Below, piece after piece: positions 20,965-31,152 of a DNA stretch of 64,000 nt. The stretch spans positions 1 through 64,000 of the forward strand of contig NZ_JARPUS010000002.1 in NCBI RefSeq assembly GCF_029537485.1, given 5' to 3'. The notes beneath the pieces were generated by a model, which saw nothing but the letters and a program-made list of their open reading frames with translations, was not told where the DNA came from and made no database searches. The first letter of the stretch is position 1, and the number at the start of each line of letters is the position of its first letter. Source of the DNA: Pseudomonas sp. GOM6. GTDB taxonomy: Bacteria > Pseudomonadota > Gammaproteobacteria > Pseudomonadales > Pseudomonadaceae. The position numbers and the translations under genes were made by a program.

Positions 20965-22029
20965 ATGGATATCGCCACCCAAGCGCCCGTTTCTCCCCTG
21001 TATCAGCGCTGGCAACAGCTGCGCACCGAACAAGCCGGCCTGCGCGCCCGCGACTCCGCGGCCCGCCTGGGCGTCAGCGAGGCCGAACTGACCGCCAGCC
21101 GCCTCGGCGTGGATGCCCTACGCCTGCGTACCGACTGGGCCGAGCTGCTGCCGGCCCTCGGCGAGCTGGGTTACATCATGGCGCTGACCCGCAACGAGCA
21201 TTGCGTGCACGAGCGCAAGGGCTACTACCGCGAGGTATCGGTCAGCGCCAACGGCGCCATGGGCCTGGTGGTATCCGCCGACATCGACCTGCGCCTGTTC
21301 ATGAGCCAATGGGCCAGCGTGTTCGCGGTGGCCGAGACCACCGAGCGTGGCGTGCAGCGCAGCATCCAGATCTTCGACCGCCAGGGCACCGCCGTGCACA
21401 AGGTTTTCCTGACGGAGAAGAGCGAGGAGGCGGCCTGGGCGCCGCTGGTCGAGCGCTTTCGCGCGGCGGAGCAGAGCGCTGAGCTGGACCTGCAGCCACG
21501 GGCGGAACGTCAGGTCCCGCGCGCCGACGCCGAAGTGGACGCCGTTGCCCTGCGCGCCGACTGGACCGAGCTGAAGGACACCCACCATTTCTTCGCCCTG
21601 CTCAAGCGCCACGCCGTTGCGCGTACCCAGGCCCTGCGTCTGGCCGGTCGCGAGTGGGCCGAGCCGCTGGCCACCGCCGAGCTGCCCAGGCTGCTGGAGG
21701 AGGTCGGCAGCCGTCAGGTGCCGATCATGGTCTTCGTCGGCAACCCGCACTGCATCCAGATCCACTCCGGCACCGTGAGTAACCTGCGCTGGATGGGCGA
21801 CTGGTTCAACGTGCTCGACCCCGAGTTCAACCTGCACCTGAAGACCTCGGGCGTGGTCGAGTTGTGGCGTGTGCGCAAGCCGAGCAGCGACGGCATCATC
21901 ACCAGCTACGAGGCCTTCGATGCCGAGGGTGAGCTGGTCGTGCAACTATTCGGTGCGCGCAAGCCGGGTGTGCCGGAGCTGGTCGAGTGGCGCGAGCTGG
22001 CCGAATCCTTCGCTGCCCTGGAGGCCTGA
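20965..22029 (+). CDS. phuS: cytoplasmic haem-trafficking protein PhuS
   Basis: A 354-residue HemS/PhuS-family protein made of two similar halves. It carries haem from the inner-membrane ABC importer to haem oxygenase. The haem-ligand region appears as DTHHFFALLKRH (residues 205-216), with two adjacent histidines at 207 and 208. The C-terminal half has FVGNPHCIQIHSG. ATG 20965 (MDIATQAPV) has a GAGG site, and the upstream in-frame stretch runs into the operator region. It is the first gene of a compact operon: phuT begins one base after its stop. Confidence 0.93.
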   Translation: MDIATQAPVSPLYQRWQQLRTEQAGLRARDSAARLGVSEAELTASRLGVDALRLRTDWAELLPALGELGYIMALTRNEHCVHERKGYYREVSVSANGAMGLVVSADIDLRLFMSQWASVFAVAETTERGVQRSIQIFDRQGTAVHKVFLTEKSEEAAWAPLVERFRAAEQSAELDLQPRAERQVPRADAEVDAVALRADWTELKDTHHFFALLKRHAVARTQALRLAGREWAEPLATAELPRLLEEVGSRQVPIMVFVGNPHCIQIHSGTVSNLRWMGDWFNVLDPEFNLHLKTSGVVELWRVRKPSSDGIITSYEAFDAEGELVVQLFGARKPGVPELVEWRELAESFAALEA

Positions 22030-22030
22030 G

Positions 22031-22918
22031 ATGCGCCTGTCCAAGTTTCTCCTGCTGTGCGGCAGCCTGCTGTTCAGCCACGGCGCAGCGGCGGCCGAGT
22101 TGCCGCAGCGCTGGGTCAGCTCCGGCGGCTCGCTGAGCGAATGGGTGGTGCGCCTCGGGGGCGAGGGCAAGCTGGTTGGCGTCGACACCACCAGCCTGCA
22201 CCCGCAGACCCTGCGCGCGTTGCCGAGTGTTGGCTACCAGCGCGCGCTGTCCGCCGAGGGCGTGCTGGCGCTGCGCCCGGATATCCTCATCGGCAGCGAG
22301 GAAATGGGCCCGCCGCCGGTGATCGCCCAGCTCAAGGCCGCTGGTATCGCGGTCGAGACCCTCTCGGCCAAGCCTGATCTGGATACCTTGGAACATAACG
22401 TGCTGCGCTTGGGCGAACTGCTTGGCACTGCGGAAAAGGCACGCGAGCAGATGGCCGCCTACCGCGCTGCGCTGCAACAGCAAGCCGATTGGGTGGCCGA
22501 GGCGCGCACCCAGCAAAAGGCACCGAGGGTGCTGATGCTGCTTGGCCATGCCGGCAGCAGCGTGATGGCAGCGGGCAAAGACAGCCTGGCGGTGTGGCTG
22601 ATTGAACAGGCCGGTGGCGAGAGCCGTACCGAGCACAGCGGCTATAAGCCGATCTCCAATGAGGCGTTGCTGGCCATGGACCCGCAAGTGGTGATTTTTG
22701 CCGACCGTAGCCTGCAGGGTGAGGAGGCGCGCCAGGCGCTGCTACAGCATAACCCGGTGCTGCGGCAGACCAGCGCCGCGCGTGAGGGCCGCCTGTTGAG
22801 CCTCGACCCGACCCTGCTGGTCGGCGGTCTTGGCCCGCGTCTACCTGAAGGGCTGGCCGATCTGTCGGCAGCCTTTTATCCTTCCGAGCACGCACTGACG
22901 GCCAAACGCGACCGATGA
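22031..22918 (+). CDS. phuT: periplasmic haem-binding protein PhuT
   Basis: A 295-residue class III solute-binding protein. The signal peptide is about residues 1-22 (FSHGAAAAE). A single haem-ligand tyrosine is expected in SVGYQRALSAEG (Y69 of the precursor), in the position used by PhuT/ShuT. It delivers haem from the periplasm to the PhuUV permease. Its stop overlaps the phuU start by four bases (ATGA). Confidence 0.93.
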   Translation: MRLSKFLLLCGSLLFSHGAAAAELPQRWVSSGGSLSEWVVRLGGEGKLVGVDTTSLHPQTLRALPSVGYQRALSAEGVLALRPDILIGSEEMGPPPVIAQLKAAGIAVETLSAKPDLDTLEHNVLRLGELLGTAEKAREQMAAYRAALQQQADWVAEARTQQKAPRVLMLLGHAGSSVMAAGKDSLAVWLIEQAGGESRTEHSGYKPISNEALLAMDPQVVIFADRSLQGEEARQALLQHNPVLRQTSAAREGRLLSLDPTLLVGGLGPRLPEGLADLSAAFYPSEHALTAKRDR

Positions 22919-23952
22919 CTCCTGTTTTCCGACCCCGCCCATTGTTGTTGGCAATGGGTGCTCTCCTGTTGCTCGCCTTCTGGCTGTCGCTGGCCCTCGG
23001 GCCGGTTAGCCTGCCGCTGGGCGACACCCTGCTGGCGGCGCTGCGTCTGTTGGGCCTGCCCATCGAAGGTGATGGACTGCAACAGGCCGAGCTGATTCTC
23101 GGCCAGATCCGCCTGCCGCGCAGCCTGCTGGGGCTGTGCGTGGGCATCGTGCTGGCGCTGTCCGGTGTCGCCATGCAGGGCCTGTTCCGCAACCCGCTGG
23201 CCGATCCCGGACTGGTCGGTGTCGCCGGCGGTGCGGCGCTCGGTGCGGCCATCGCCATCGTCGGCGGCAGTATGGTCGGTGGCCTGCCGCCGGCCATTGC
23301 ACCTTATTTGTTGTCGTTTTGCGCCTTCGGCGGCGGCCTGATCGTCACGGCCGTGGTCTATCGCTTCGGCCGGCGCGACGGGCAGACCAACGTCGCCACC
23401 ATGCTCCTGGCCGGGGTGGCGCTGACGGCCATGTCCGGCGCCGGTGTCGGTCTGTTCACCTACCTGGCCGACGACGCCACCCTGCGTAGCCTGACCTTCT
23501 GGAACCTCGGCAGCCTCAATGGCGCCAGCTATCCGCGGCTGTGGCCCTTGCTGCTGATCACCTTGGGCATCGCCCTCTGGCTGCCACGCCGCGCCTCGGC
23601 GCTCAATGCGCTGCTGCTCGGCGAGTCCGAAGCCCGCCACCTGGGCTTCAATGTCGAGCGAATCAAGCTGGAACTGGTGCTGTGCACGGCGCTGGGTGTT
23701 GGCGCGGCGGTCGCGGCGGCCGGTCTGATCGGCTTCATCGGTCTGGTGGTGCCGCACCTCATGCGCCTGCTGGTCGGCCCGGACCATCGCGTACTGCTGC
23801 CGGCGTCCCTGCTGGCCGGTGCCAGCCTGTTGCTGCTGGCCGACCTGGTGGCGCGCCTGGTGCTGGCGCCGGCGGAGCTGCCGATCGGCATCGTCACGGC
23901 GCTGATCGGCGCGCCGTTCTTCCTGTATCTGCTGGTCCGGGGGCGTGCCTGA
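22915..23952 (+). CDS. phuU: haem ABC transporter permease PhuU
   Basis: A 345-residue FecCD/BtuC-type permease with about ten hydrophobic segments. It carries the family blocks [31 protein letters not shown] and, near the end, [17 protein letters not shown]. The conserved GA pairs that contact the ATPase are recognisable. It forms the inner-membrane channel for haem with PhuV and PhuT. Coupled on both sides: ATGA with phuT and TGATG with phuV. Confidence 0.95.
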   Translation: MTPVFRPRPLLLAMGALLLLAFWLSLALGPVSLPLGDTLLAALRLLGLPIEGDGLQQAELILGQIRLPRSLLGLCVGIVLALSGVAMQGLFRNPLADPGLVGVAGGAALGAAIAIVGGSMVGGLPPAIAPYLLSFCAFGGGLIVTAVVYRFGRRDGQTNVATMLLAGVALTAMSGAGVGLFTYLADDATLRSLTFWNLGSLNGASYPRLWPLLLITLGIALWLPRRASALNALLLGESEARHLGFNVERIKLELVLCTALGVGAAVAAAGLIGFIGLVVPHLMRLLVGPDHRVLLPASLLAGASLLLLADLVARLVLAPAELPIGIVTALIGAPFFLYLLVRGRA

Positions 23953-24719
23953 TGCTGCGTGCAGATAACCTCAGCGTCCGTCGCGGCCCCTGCACTGTGC
24001 TATCAGGTATCGACCTGGCCTTGCAGCCTGGCGAAGTGCTCGGCGTACTCGGCCCCAACGGTGCCGGCAAGAGCACCCTGCTCGGCGCCCTGTGCGGCGA
24101 ATTGGCGCCCAGCGAGGGCCATGTGACGCTCGACGAGCGGGCCCTCGGCGCCTGGCCTGGCCAGGAGCGTGCGCGGCGTCTGGCCGTGCTGCCGCAGAGT
24201 TCGACCCTGAGCTTCGCCTTCCCGGTGCAGGAGGTGGTCGCCATGGGCCGCCTACCCCATGACAGCGGCCGCGTACGCGATGCCGAGATCGTCGAGGCCG
24301 CGCTGCACGCGGCCGACGCCGAACACCTGCGTGGGCGCAGCTACCTGGCGCTATCCGGTGGCGAGCGCCAGCGCGTGCATCTGGCGCGGGTGCTGGCACA
24401 GCTGTGGCCGGGTGGGGAAGGGCAGGTGCTGCTACTCGACGAGCCGACCTCGGCGCTCGATCCGCTGCACCAGCACACCACGTTGCAGGCTGTGCGCGAC
24501 TTCGCCGGCCAGGGAGCCGCGGTGCTGGTGATCCTGCACGATCTCAACCTGGCGGCACGCTATTGCGACCGCATCCTGCTGCTGCAGAACGGCCGCCCGC
24601 ATGCTTTCGGCACGCCCGACGAGGTGCTGCAGGCCGAGCCGTTGAGCGCGGTGTTCGGCCTCGACGTACTGATCCAGCGCCACCCGGAACGCGGCCACCC
24701 GTTGATCGTGGCGCGTTGA
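23952..24719 (+). CDS. phuV: haem ABC transporter ATPase PhuV
   Basis: A 255-residue ABC ATPase. Walker A is GPNGAGKST, the signature is LSGGERQRV, Walker B is [12 protein letters not shown] and the switch histidine lies in LHDLNLA. HmuV-type length. ATG 23952 shares a base with the phuU stop, which fixes the start against the much longer open frame upstream, a shadow inside phuU. It powers haem import. Confidence 0.95.
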   Translation: MLRADNLSVRRGPCTVLSGIDLALQPGEVLGVLGPNGAGKSTLLGALCGELAPSEGHVTLDERALGAWPGQERARRLAVLPQSSTLSFAFPVQEVVAMGRLPHDSGRVRDAEIVEAALHAADAEHLRGRSYLALSGGERQRVHLARVLAQLWPGGEGQVLLLDEPTSALDPLHQHTTLQAVRDFAGQGAAVLVILHDLNLAARYCDRILLLQNGRPHAFGTPDEVLQAEPLSAVFGLDVLIQRHPERGHPLIVAR

Positions 24720-24724
24720 ATGAA

Positions 24725-24776
24725 GTAGCCCGGATGCAATCCGGGAGCGGCCCATCCCGGATTGCATCCGGGCTAC
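24725..24776. repeat. perfect 22-bp inverted repeat (GCCCGGATGCAATCCGGG type)
   Basis: Two perfectly complementary 22-base arms (24725-24746 and 24755-24776) flank an eight-base loop, five bases past the phuV stop. The core GCCCGGATGCAATCCGGG resembles dispersed intergenic elements I recall from many gammaproteobacterial genomes. As RNA it would form a very stable hairpin that could end or protect the phuSTUV message. Confidence 0.85.
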
Positions 24777-24791
24777 GGCCACATGAACGCG

Positions 24792-24852
24792 CCTCTCCCA
24801 CTTGTGGTAGAGGGGCCGGGGGAGAGGGCTGGATATTTCCCTCGCCCTCTCC
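24792..24852. repeat. CCTCTCCC/GGGAGAGG-type composite palindrome
   Basis: Two hairpins stand side by side: CCTCTCCCAC/GTGGTAGAGG (24792-24813, one mismatch) and GGAGAGGGC/GCCCTCTCC (24821-24829 and 24844-24852). Elements of this pyrimidine/purine palindrome type are scattered in many proteobacterial genomes. Together with the repeat at 24725 it fills almost the whole phuV-phuW gap. Confidence 0.7.
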
Positions 24853-24902
24853 ACCAGGCGTTCCCCCGTAAACACGGAGGGACTTACTCACAAGGAAGCC
24901 GC

Positions 24903-25790
24903 ATGCGCATTCTTCTGCTTTGCTGTGTTGCCCTGCTGGCTGGCTGCCAGTCCCGTGGCGTGCTGCCCCCACCGGCACCCATCGCGCCCGAGGGGCGATA
25001 CCATGCCGAGTTGGGGCAGATCGTCGACCTGGCCAGTGGTGAACGCATCACCCCGGCACAACTGGTCGAGCGCCTGGCCAAGGCGCCGCGGGTGCTGGTT
25101 GGCGAGCAGCACGACAACCCCGATCATCATGCCCTGCAGCTGTGGCTGTCACGCGAACTGGCGGCGCAGCGCCCGCAGGGCAGCGTGCTGATGGAGATGA
25201 TCAATCCCAATCAGCAGGCCAGGGTCGAAGAGGTGCAGGCGCAGCTTCGCGCCGGCCAGCCGCCGGCCGATGCCTTCACCGCGCTGGCCTGGCAGCCGGG
25301 CTGGGATTGGGGTTTATATGGTGCGCTGGTGCACTACCAGTTGCGCCAGCCCTATCCGCTGCTGGCGGCCAACCTGGACCGTGCCGAGATCATGCAGATC
25401 TACCAGGCGCGTCCGACCCTGCAAGGCTCGGCCTCCACCGCGCCGGCGGTGCAGGAAAAACTGCAGGAAGACATTCGCGAGTCCCACTGCGGCCTGCTGC
25501 CGGACAGCCAGATCCCGGCCATGCTTGCGGTGCAGCAGCAGCGTGACCGACGCATGGCCGAGCGTCTGGTCGCCGCGCCGCAGCCGGCCCTGCTGCTGGC
25601 CGGTGCCTTCCATGTGCGCAAGGACCTCGGCGTGCCGCTGCACCTGGCCGACCTCGGTGCCCGCGAAGGTAACCTGGTGCTGATCCTCGCCGAAGTCGGC
25701 AAGCAGCCGGCTGCCGGCAGCGCCGACTATGTCTGGTACACAGCTGCCAATGTGTCCGAAGACTATTGCGCCAAGCTGCGTAAGAGATGA
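24903..25790 (+). CDS. phuW: ChaN-family haem-binding lipoprotein PhuW
   Basis: A 295-residue lipoprotein. The signal ends in the lipobox LLAGC with Cys15. ATG 24903 has an AAGGAA site; the longer frame upstream crosses the repeats. Family blocks are VLVGEQHDNPDHHALQL, VLMEMINPNQQ, and near the end LLLAGAFHVRKDLGVPLHL. ChaN-type proteins bind haem as stacked pairs. In P. aeruginosa the sixth gene of the phu locus is of this type. It is separated from phuV by 183 bases of repeats, so it may have weaker or separate expression. Confidence 0.88.
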   Translation: MRILLLCCVALLAGCQSRGVLPPPAPIAPEGRYHAELGQIVDLASGERITPAQLVERLAKAPRVLVGEQHDNPDHHALQLWLSRELAAQRPQGSVLMEMINPNQQARVEEVQAQLRAGQPPADAFTALAWQPGWDWGLYGALVHYQLRQPYPLLAANLDRAEIMQIYQARPTLQGSASTAPAVQEKLQEDIRESHCGLLPDSQIPAMLAVQQQRDRRMAERLVAAPQPALLLAGAFHVRKDLGVPLHLADLGAREGNLVLILAEVGKQPAAGSADYVWYTAANVSEDYCAKLRKR

Positions 25791-25818
25791 GATCGCCTAG
25801 CGATCTGCACACAACAAA

Positions 25819-25839
25819 AAGCCCCGCATTGCGGGGCTT
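25819..25839. terminator. bidirectional terminator after phuW
   Basis: AAGCCCCGC/GCGGGGCTT with a three-base loop. It is followed by TTATTT on the plus strand and TTTTTG on the minus strand, between the converging phuW and SDR genes. Confidence 0.85.
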
Positions 25840-25856
25840 ATTTAAGGGTCGAAGAA

Positions 25857-25978
25857 TCGATCTCGCGAGCTAGAGCCAGGCTAGGCGGAGAAGGGCCGAG
25901 GGCGCGGAGTTTACCGAGTGTAAATGAGCAGCCTGAGGCCCTTCTCCAACAACGCCAGGCCGACGCGCAGCAGATCGA
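25857..25978. repeat. large palindromic intergenic element
   Basis: Nested inverted repeats fill the gap: TCGATCT/AGATCGA at the outside (25857-25863, 25972-25978), GGAGAAGGGCC/GGCCCTTCTCC (25887-25897, 25937-25947) and TTTAC/GTAAA in the centre (25910-25914, 25920-25924). The plus strand also has a short open frame (MSSLRPFSNNARP) of the kind often annotated as a tiny hypothetical protein in Pseudomonas; I read it as part of the repeat. It lies where gene order differs from P. aeruginosa. Confidence 0.7.
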
Positions 25979-25985
25979 AACCCAA

Positions 25986-26744
25986 TCAGAGGCGCAGGCC
26001 GCCGTCGAGCTCCAGGATACGACCGGTGTAGTAGTCGTTCTCCATGATATAGGCCACCGAGTGGGCGATCTCGGCCGGCTTGCCCATGCGGCGCAGCGGG
26101 ATGCCGGCGGTCATTTTCTCCAGCGCTTCCGGCTTCATGCTGCCGGTCATCTCGGTCTCGATGAAGCCGGGTGCCACGCCTGCCACGCGGATACCGTAGC
26201 GCGCCAGTTCCTTGGCCCAGACCACGGTGTCGGCAGCAACGCCGGCCTTGGCTGCGGAGTAGTTGGCCTGGCCGATGTTGCCGGCACGGGAGATGGAGGA
26301 GATGTTGATGATGGCGCCGGTATTCTTCAGCTCGATCATCTTCGCCGCGACTTCACGGGTGCAGAGGAACACGCCGGTCAGGTTGACGTCGATCACCGAC
26401 TGCCACTGGGCCAGGCTCATCTTGCTCAGCTCGCCGTCCTTGACCTTGATGGTCAGGCCGTCACGCAGGATGCCGGCGTTGTTGACCAGGCCGTTGATGG
26501 CGCCGAAGTCCTCGGCTACCTGGGCGACCATGTGGGTCACCTGCTCTTCATTGGCGACGTTGCACAGGTAAGCGCGGGCGTCACCGCCAGCGGCCTTGCA
26601 GGCGGCTACGGCTTCATCGAGTTTTTCCTGGTTGAGGTCGACCAGCGCCAGCTTGGCGCCCTTGGCGGCCAGGTATTCGCCCATGGCACGGCCCAGGCCC
26701 TGGCAGCCACCGGTGATGATGATGACTTTGTCTTTGAGTTCCAT
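25986..26744 (-). CDS. short-chain dehydrogenase/reductase (FabG-like)
   Basis: A 252-residue classical SDR. The cofactor motif is TGGCQGLG (residues ~11-18), NNAG follows near residue 87, then the catalytic Ser in [10 protein letters not shown] and YSAAK (Tyr/Lys). The C-terminus LELDGGLRL is typical. It is likely an NAD(P)H-dependent 3-oxoacyl or acetoacetyl reductase, but the substrate is not readable. I take ATG 26744 (MELKDKVII), since the upstream MRGSV extension is short and not conserved. It is divergent from the HugZ-like gene. Confidence 0.92.
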   Translation of the reverse strand: MELKDKVIIITGGCQGLGRAMGEYLAAKGAKLALVDLNQEKLDEAVAACKAAGGDARAYLCNVANEEQVTHMVAQVAEDFGAINGLVNNAGILRDGLTIKVKDGELSKMSLAQWQSVIDVNLTGVFLCTREVAAKMIELKNTGAIINISSISRAGNIGQANYSAAKAGVAADTVVWAKELARYGIRVAGVAPGFIETEMTGSMKPEALEKMTAGIPLRRMGKPAEIAHSVAYIMENDYYTGRILELDGGLRL

Positions 26745-26851
26745 AACACTACCCCTCAAGGTCTTACAGGTGGCCTCGCCCGCGCTTCAGCTGGCTGTGC
26801 AGGGCGCCGATCCGTTTCATTTTCGACGGATTCTCAGCGAGGAGTCATAAA

Positions 26852-27583
26852 TTGAGCGAAACAGCCGCAAAGCATGCCCGAGAATTGCTGCTCAAGGAAT
26901 ACCGAGGGGTGCTTTCCACTCACTCCAAAGTGCTACAGGGCTTCCCTTTTGGATCAGTGGTGCCCTATTGCCTGGATGAGCGGGGCTGGCCGCTGATCCT
27001 CATCAGCCGTATCGCTCAGCACACCCATAACCTGCAGAAGGACAACAAATGCTCGTTGCTGGTGGGCGAGCGGGGTGCCGAGGATGTTCAGGCCGCTGGC
27101 CGGTTGACCATTCTGGCCGAGGCGGAGCAGGTAGAAGAGCGCGACGCCGTCGAGGCTGCCGCGGCGCGTTACTACCGCTACTTCCCGGAGGCGCGCGACT
27201 ACCACCGCACCCATGACTTCGACTTTTGGCACTTGAGACCGGTACGCAGCCGTTATATCGGTGGTTTCGGCGCCATTCACTGGCTGGCGGAGGTCACCCT
27301 GGCCAATCCGCATGCCGGCGAAGCCGAACGCAGCATGGTCGAGCACATGAATGACGATCACACCAGTGCCATCGCCCACTATGTCGCGTTGGCCGGGTTG
27401 CCACGGCATGAGCCGGCGCAGTTGGTCGGTATCGACAGTGAGGGCTTCCACCTGCGCATCGGCAAGGCCCTGCACTGGCTGGCGTTCCCAACATCCTGTA
27501 ACAACCCTGGCAGCGTGCGTCAGGCCTTGGTACAGCTGGCCCGCAGCGATGTCTGGCCGACCGTTGGGCAGGCTTCAGCTTGA
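26852..27583 (+). CDS. HugZ-like haem utilisation protein (PNPOx-like + DUF2470)
   Basis: A 243-residue protein with a TTG start at 26852, after an AGGAG site. Residues 1-150 form a split-barrel flavin-reductase-like domain (GFPFGSVVPYCLDERGWPLILIS, then FWHLRPVRSRYIGGFG). The C-terminal part is DUF2470 with VEHMNDDHTSAIAHYV. This architecture is shared with HugZ-type haem-degrading proteins and with some plain PPOX-family proteins, so haem breakdown is plausible but not shown. Position 1.1 kb from phuW is suggestive. Alternative: a flavin-binding protein of unknown role. Confidence 0.85.
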   Translation: MSETAAKHARELLLKEYRGVLSTHSKVLQGFPFGSVVPYCLDERGWPLILISRIAQHTHNLQKDNKCSLLVGERGAEDVQAAGRLTILAEAEQVEERDAVEAAAARYYRYFPEARDYHRTHDFDFWHLRPVRSRYIGGFGAIHWLAEVTLANPHAGEAERSMVEHMNDDHTSAIAHYVALAGLPRHEPAQLVGIDSEGFHLRIGKALHWLAFPTSCNNPGSVRQALVQLARSDVWPTVGQASA

Positions 27584-27646
27584 ATTAAGCGCAGCACCCC
27601 ATACTTCATCGTTATCGGAAGCTGTTCTTCCGCCAAGGACCCTGCA

Positions 27647-28096
27647 ATGCGCGCTTTTCTGTTTCTCTTTTTGCTGTTCCCCATCCTCGAACTGGCCGTG
27701 CTGATTCAGGTCGGTAGCGCCATCGGCGTTCTGCCTACCCTGCTGCTGGTCATCGGCTCGGCCGTGCTGGGTAGCGTGCTGCTACGCGTGGCCGGTGTGG
27801 CCACTGCCTGGCGTGCCCGCGAGAAGCTGGCCCGCGGTGAGATGCCTGAGCAGGAAATGTTCGAGGGCCTGCTGATCGCCGTAGGTGGCGGCTTGCTGCT
27901 GCTGCCGGGCTTTATCAGCGACATCTTCGGCCTGCTCTGTCTGTTCCCGTTCACCCGCCGCCTGATGATCGGCAACCTGCAACGCCGTGCCCAGGAACAG
28001 GCGCTGCGTCAGCGTGCCTTCTTCGATGATCCCCAGGCCCGTAGCGGCCAGACCCAGCCCCATGTGATCGAAGGCGAGTATCAGCGTCGCGATTGA
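27647..28096 (+). CDS. fxsA: FxsA family membrane protein
   Basis: A 149-residue inner-membrane protein with hydrophobic segments at about residues 3-21, 26-47 and 76-100 and a charged C-terminal tail rich in Gln/Arg. FxsA is a cytoplasmic-membrane protein named for suppression of F exclusion of phage T7 when overproduced; its normal role is unknown. It lies upstream of groES, an arrangement conserved in gammaproteobacteria. The heat-shock promoter lies in the gap after it. Confidence 0.92.
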   Translation: MRAFLFLFLLFPILELAVLIQVGSAIGVLPTLLLVIGSAVLGSVLLRVAGVATAWRAREKLARGEMPEQEMFEGLLIAVGGGLLLLPGFISDIFGLLCLFPFTRRLMIGNLQRRAQEQALRQRAFFDDPQARSGQTQPHVIEGEYQRRD

Positions 28097-28128
28097 GTGG
28101 GCGATGCGTAAAAAATTTCGCCCGCGGC

Positions 28129-28156
28129 CTTGAAAAGCGCTTGAACGCCCTTATCT
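28129..28156 (+). promoter_or_regulatory. candidate sigma-32 promoter of groES-groEL
   Basis: CTTGAAA (28129-28135), a 12-base spacer and CCCTTATCT (28148-28156) resemble the heat-shock consensus CTTGAAA-N11-15-CCCCATNT. It precedes the groES ATG by about 150 bases. A second CTTGAA (28140) may belong to an overlapping promoter. Confidence 0.72.
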
Positions 28157-28173
28157 AGCGATCACCGCAAGGT

Positions 28174-28196
28174 TTCTGTCGCGTTGTGCGACAGAA
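28174..28196 (+). repeat. inverted repeat in the groES leader
   Basis: TTCTGTCGC (28174-28182) and GCGACAGAA (28188-28196) form a 9-bp stem with a GTTGT loop, just downstream of the likely start site. It does not match the CIRCE operator. It may shape or stabilise the leader RNA. Confidence 0.6.
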
Positions 28197-28306
28197 CAGA
28201 CTTTCGCGTCTTGCCGTCGGCGAGGCGCGCCCGGCCTCAAGCCGGTTTTGCCTAACCCGCCGGCGCAGTCGCCGGCCAGTGAAACAACTATCAGGAGTGA
28301 TCGACA

Positions 28307-28600
28307 ATGAAGCTTCGTCCTCTGCACGACCGCGTCGTAATCCGTCGTAGCGAAGAAGAGACCAAAACCGCCGGTGGCATCGTGCTGCCGGGTTCGGCTG
28401 CCGAGAAGCCGAATCAGGGTGTGATCGTCGCTGTCGGCGCTGGCAAGGTTCTGGAAAACGGCGAAGTCCGCGCCCTGGCCGTCAAGGTCGGTGACAAAGT
28501 GGTGTTCGGCCCGTACAGCGGCAGCAACACCGTCAAGGTCGACGGCGAAGACCTGCTGGTGATGGGCGAGAACGAAATCCTCGCTGTCATCGAAGCCTGA
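28307..28600 (+). CDS. groES: co-chaperonin GroES
   Basis: A 97-residue co-chaperonin forming the heptameric lid on GroEL. It starts [18 protein letters not shown]. The mobile loop is [14 protein letters not shown], which docks on GroEL, and the end is [16 protein letters not shown] 28307 follows CAGGAGTG. First gene of the groES-groEL operon, with 45 bases before groEL. Confidence 0.99.
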   Translation: MKLRPLHDRVVIRRSEEETKTAGGIVLPGSAAEKPNQGVIVAVGAGKVLENGEVRALAVKVGDKVVFGPYSGSNTVKVDGEDLLVMGENEILAVIEA

Positions 28601-28633
28601 TTCTCGCGAATCCCCGTCTAATTCAAGAATTGA

Positions 28634-30286
<1,653 letters not shown>

Positions 30287-30314
30287 GCCGACCCGCTCCC
30301 TGAGCTGTCAGAAG

Positions 30315-30341
30315 AAGCCCCGCCTCGTGCGGGGCTTTTTT
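30315..30341 (+). terminator. intrinsic terminator after groEL
   Basis: AAGCCCCGC/GCGGGGCTT with a five-base loop is followed by TTTT. It may also stop the converging PAP2 transcript. Confidence 0.92.
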
Positions 30342-30352
30342 ATGGGCGCCGT

Positions 30353-31081
30353 TCAGGCTTGCGCAGGCTGTTTGGCCTCCGGCTGTATCTGCTCCTGCGG
30401 GCGATACAGCATCAGGTCGTAGAGGGCGAGACAAATCAGCCAGCACAATCCGGCTGTCCACAGGTTGTGCGAGAGAAAGTGGGCGCCCTGGGCCATGCGT
30501 GAGATCGAGAAGATGATGCCCAGCGTGCAGGCGCCGATCAGCATCGCACGGGCCAGGCGAGGCCTGGGATCACGCAGGGCGAAGAACAGGGCGAACAAGC
30601 CAAAGCCTGCTGCCGCGTGGCCGCCCGGCCAGCAGTTACCGGGCTTCTCCACCGGCGCCGCGCGTGGCCCGAGCAGGGGCGAGAAGTGCTCGACGCCGCC
30701 GTACTGTTCGAGGCTCCAGGGGCAGTGCATCTGGGTAGCCTTCTTCAGTGGCGTGACGATGCCGGTCGACAGGCCGATGGCCAACACCAGGTAACCGAGA
30801 CGGCGCCTCAAGGGGCGCAGGGGTGTGGGTAGCAGGCTAAGCAGAAAGCCCGCCAGCGCGAGCAGGCCAATGGCGATACATACCTGCTTGGCGCGATCAT
30901 GCAGGATGTCTTCGAGGAAGGCGTTGTGACGGCCGATGAAGCCTTGTCCTGGCACATAGAACAGGTCGGACAGGGCGAAGTCCAGGCGACTGGGCTCGAA
31001 GACCAGCATCGCTGCCAGCAGGGCCAGTGGCAGGCCGTACCACCAGAGACGATTGAAGCGCGACGAGTAGGGCATATTCAT
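30353..31081 (-). CDS. PAP2-family membrane phosphatase
   Basis: A 242-residue membrane protein from ATG 31081 (MNMPYSSRF); ATG 31075 is also possible. It has about five to six hydrophobic helices. The PAP2 active-site motifs are seen as PGGHAAAG (motif 2) and SRMAQGAHFLSHNLW (motif 3, with the nucleophilic His). Motif 1 is atypical: KKATQMHCPW instead of K-x6-RP. Such enzymes remove phosphate from lipid A, undecaprenyl pyrophosphate or phosphatidyl lipids at the outer face of the inner membrane. A near-consensus ColR box lies 72 bases upstream and colRS is divergent, so ColRS control of an envelope lipid phosphatase is likely. Confidence 0.88.
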   Translation of the reverse strand: MNMPYSSRFNRLWWYGLPLALLAAMLVFEPSRLDFALSDLFYVPGQGFIGRHNAFLEDILHDRAKQVCIAIGLLALAGFLLSLLPTPLRPLRRRLGYLVLAIGLSTGIVTPLKKATQMHCPWSLEQYGGVEHFSPLLGPRAAPVEKPGNCWPGGHAAAGFGLFALFFALRDPRPRLARAMLIGACTLGIIFSISRMAQGAHFLSHNLWTAGLCWLICLALYDLMLYRPQEQIQPEAKQPAQA

Positions 31082-31152
31082 TCTCTGCTTGCTGAGGGTG
31101 TTGAGCAGCCACAAGGCTGTCTGCTGACCTGTCAGCAGCAGGTGAAGCGAAT

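Noticed and set aside
25908..25985. Tiny ORF starting MSSLRPFSNNARP
   Set aside because: Lies wholly within a palindromic repeat; better read as part of the element than as a gene.
28174..28196. CIRCE operator for HrcA
   Set aside because: The arms TTCTGTCGC/GCGACAGAA with a five-base loop do not fit TTAGCACTC-N9-GAGTGCTAA, and a sigma-32 type promoter explains heat control.
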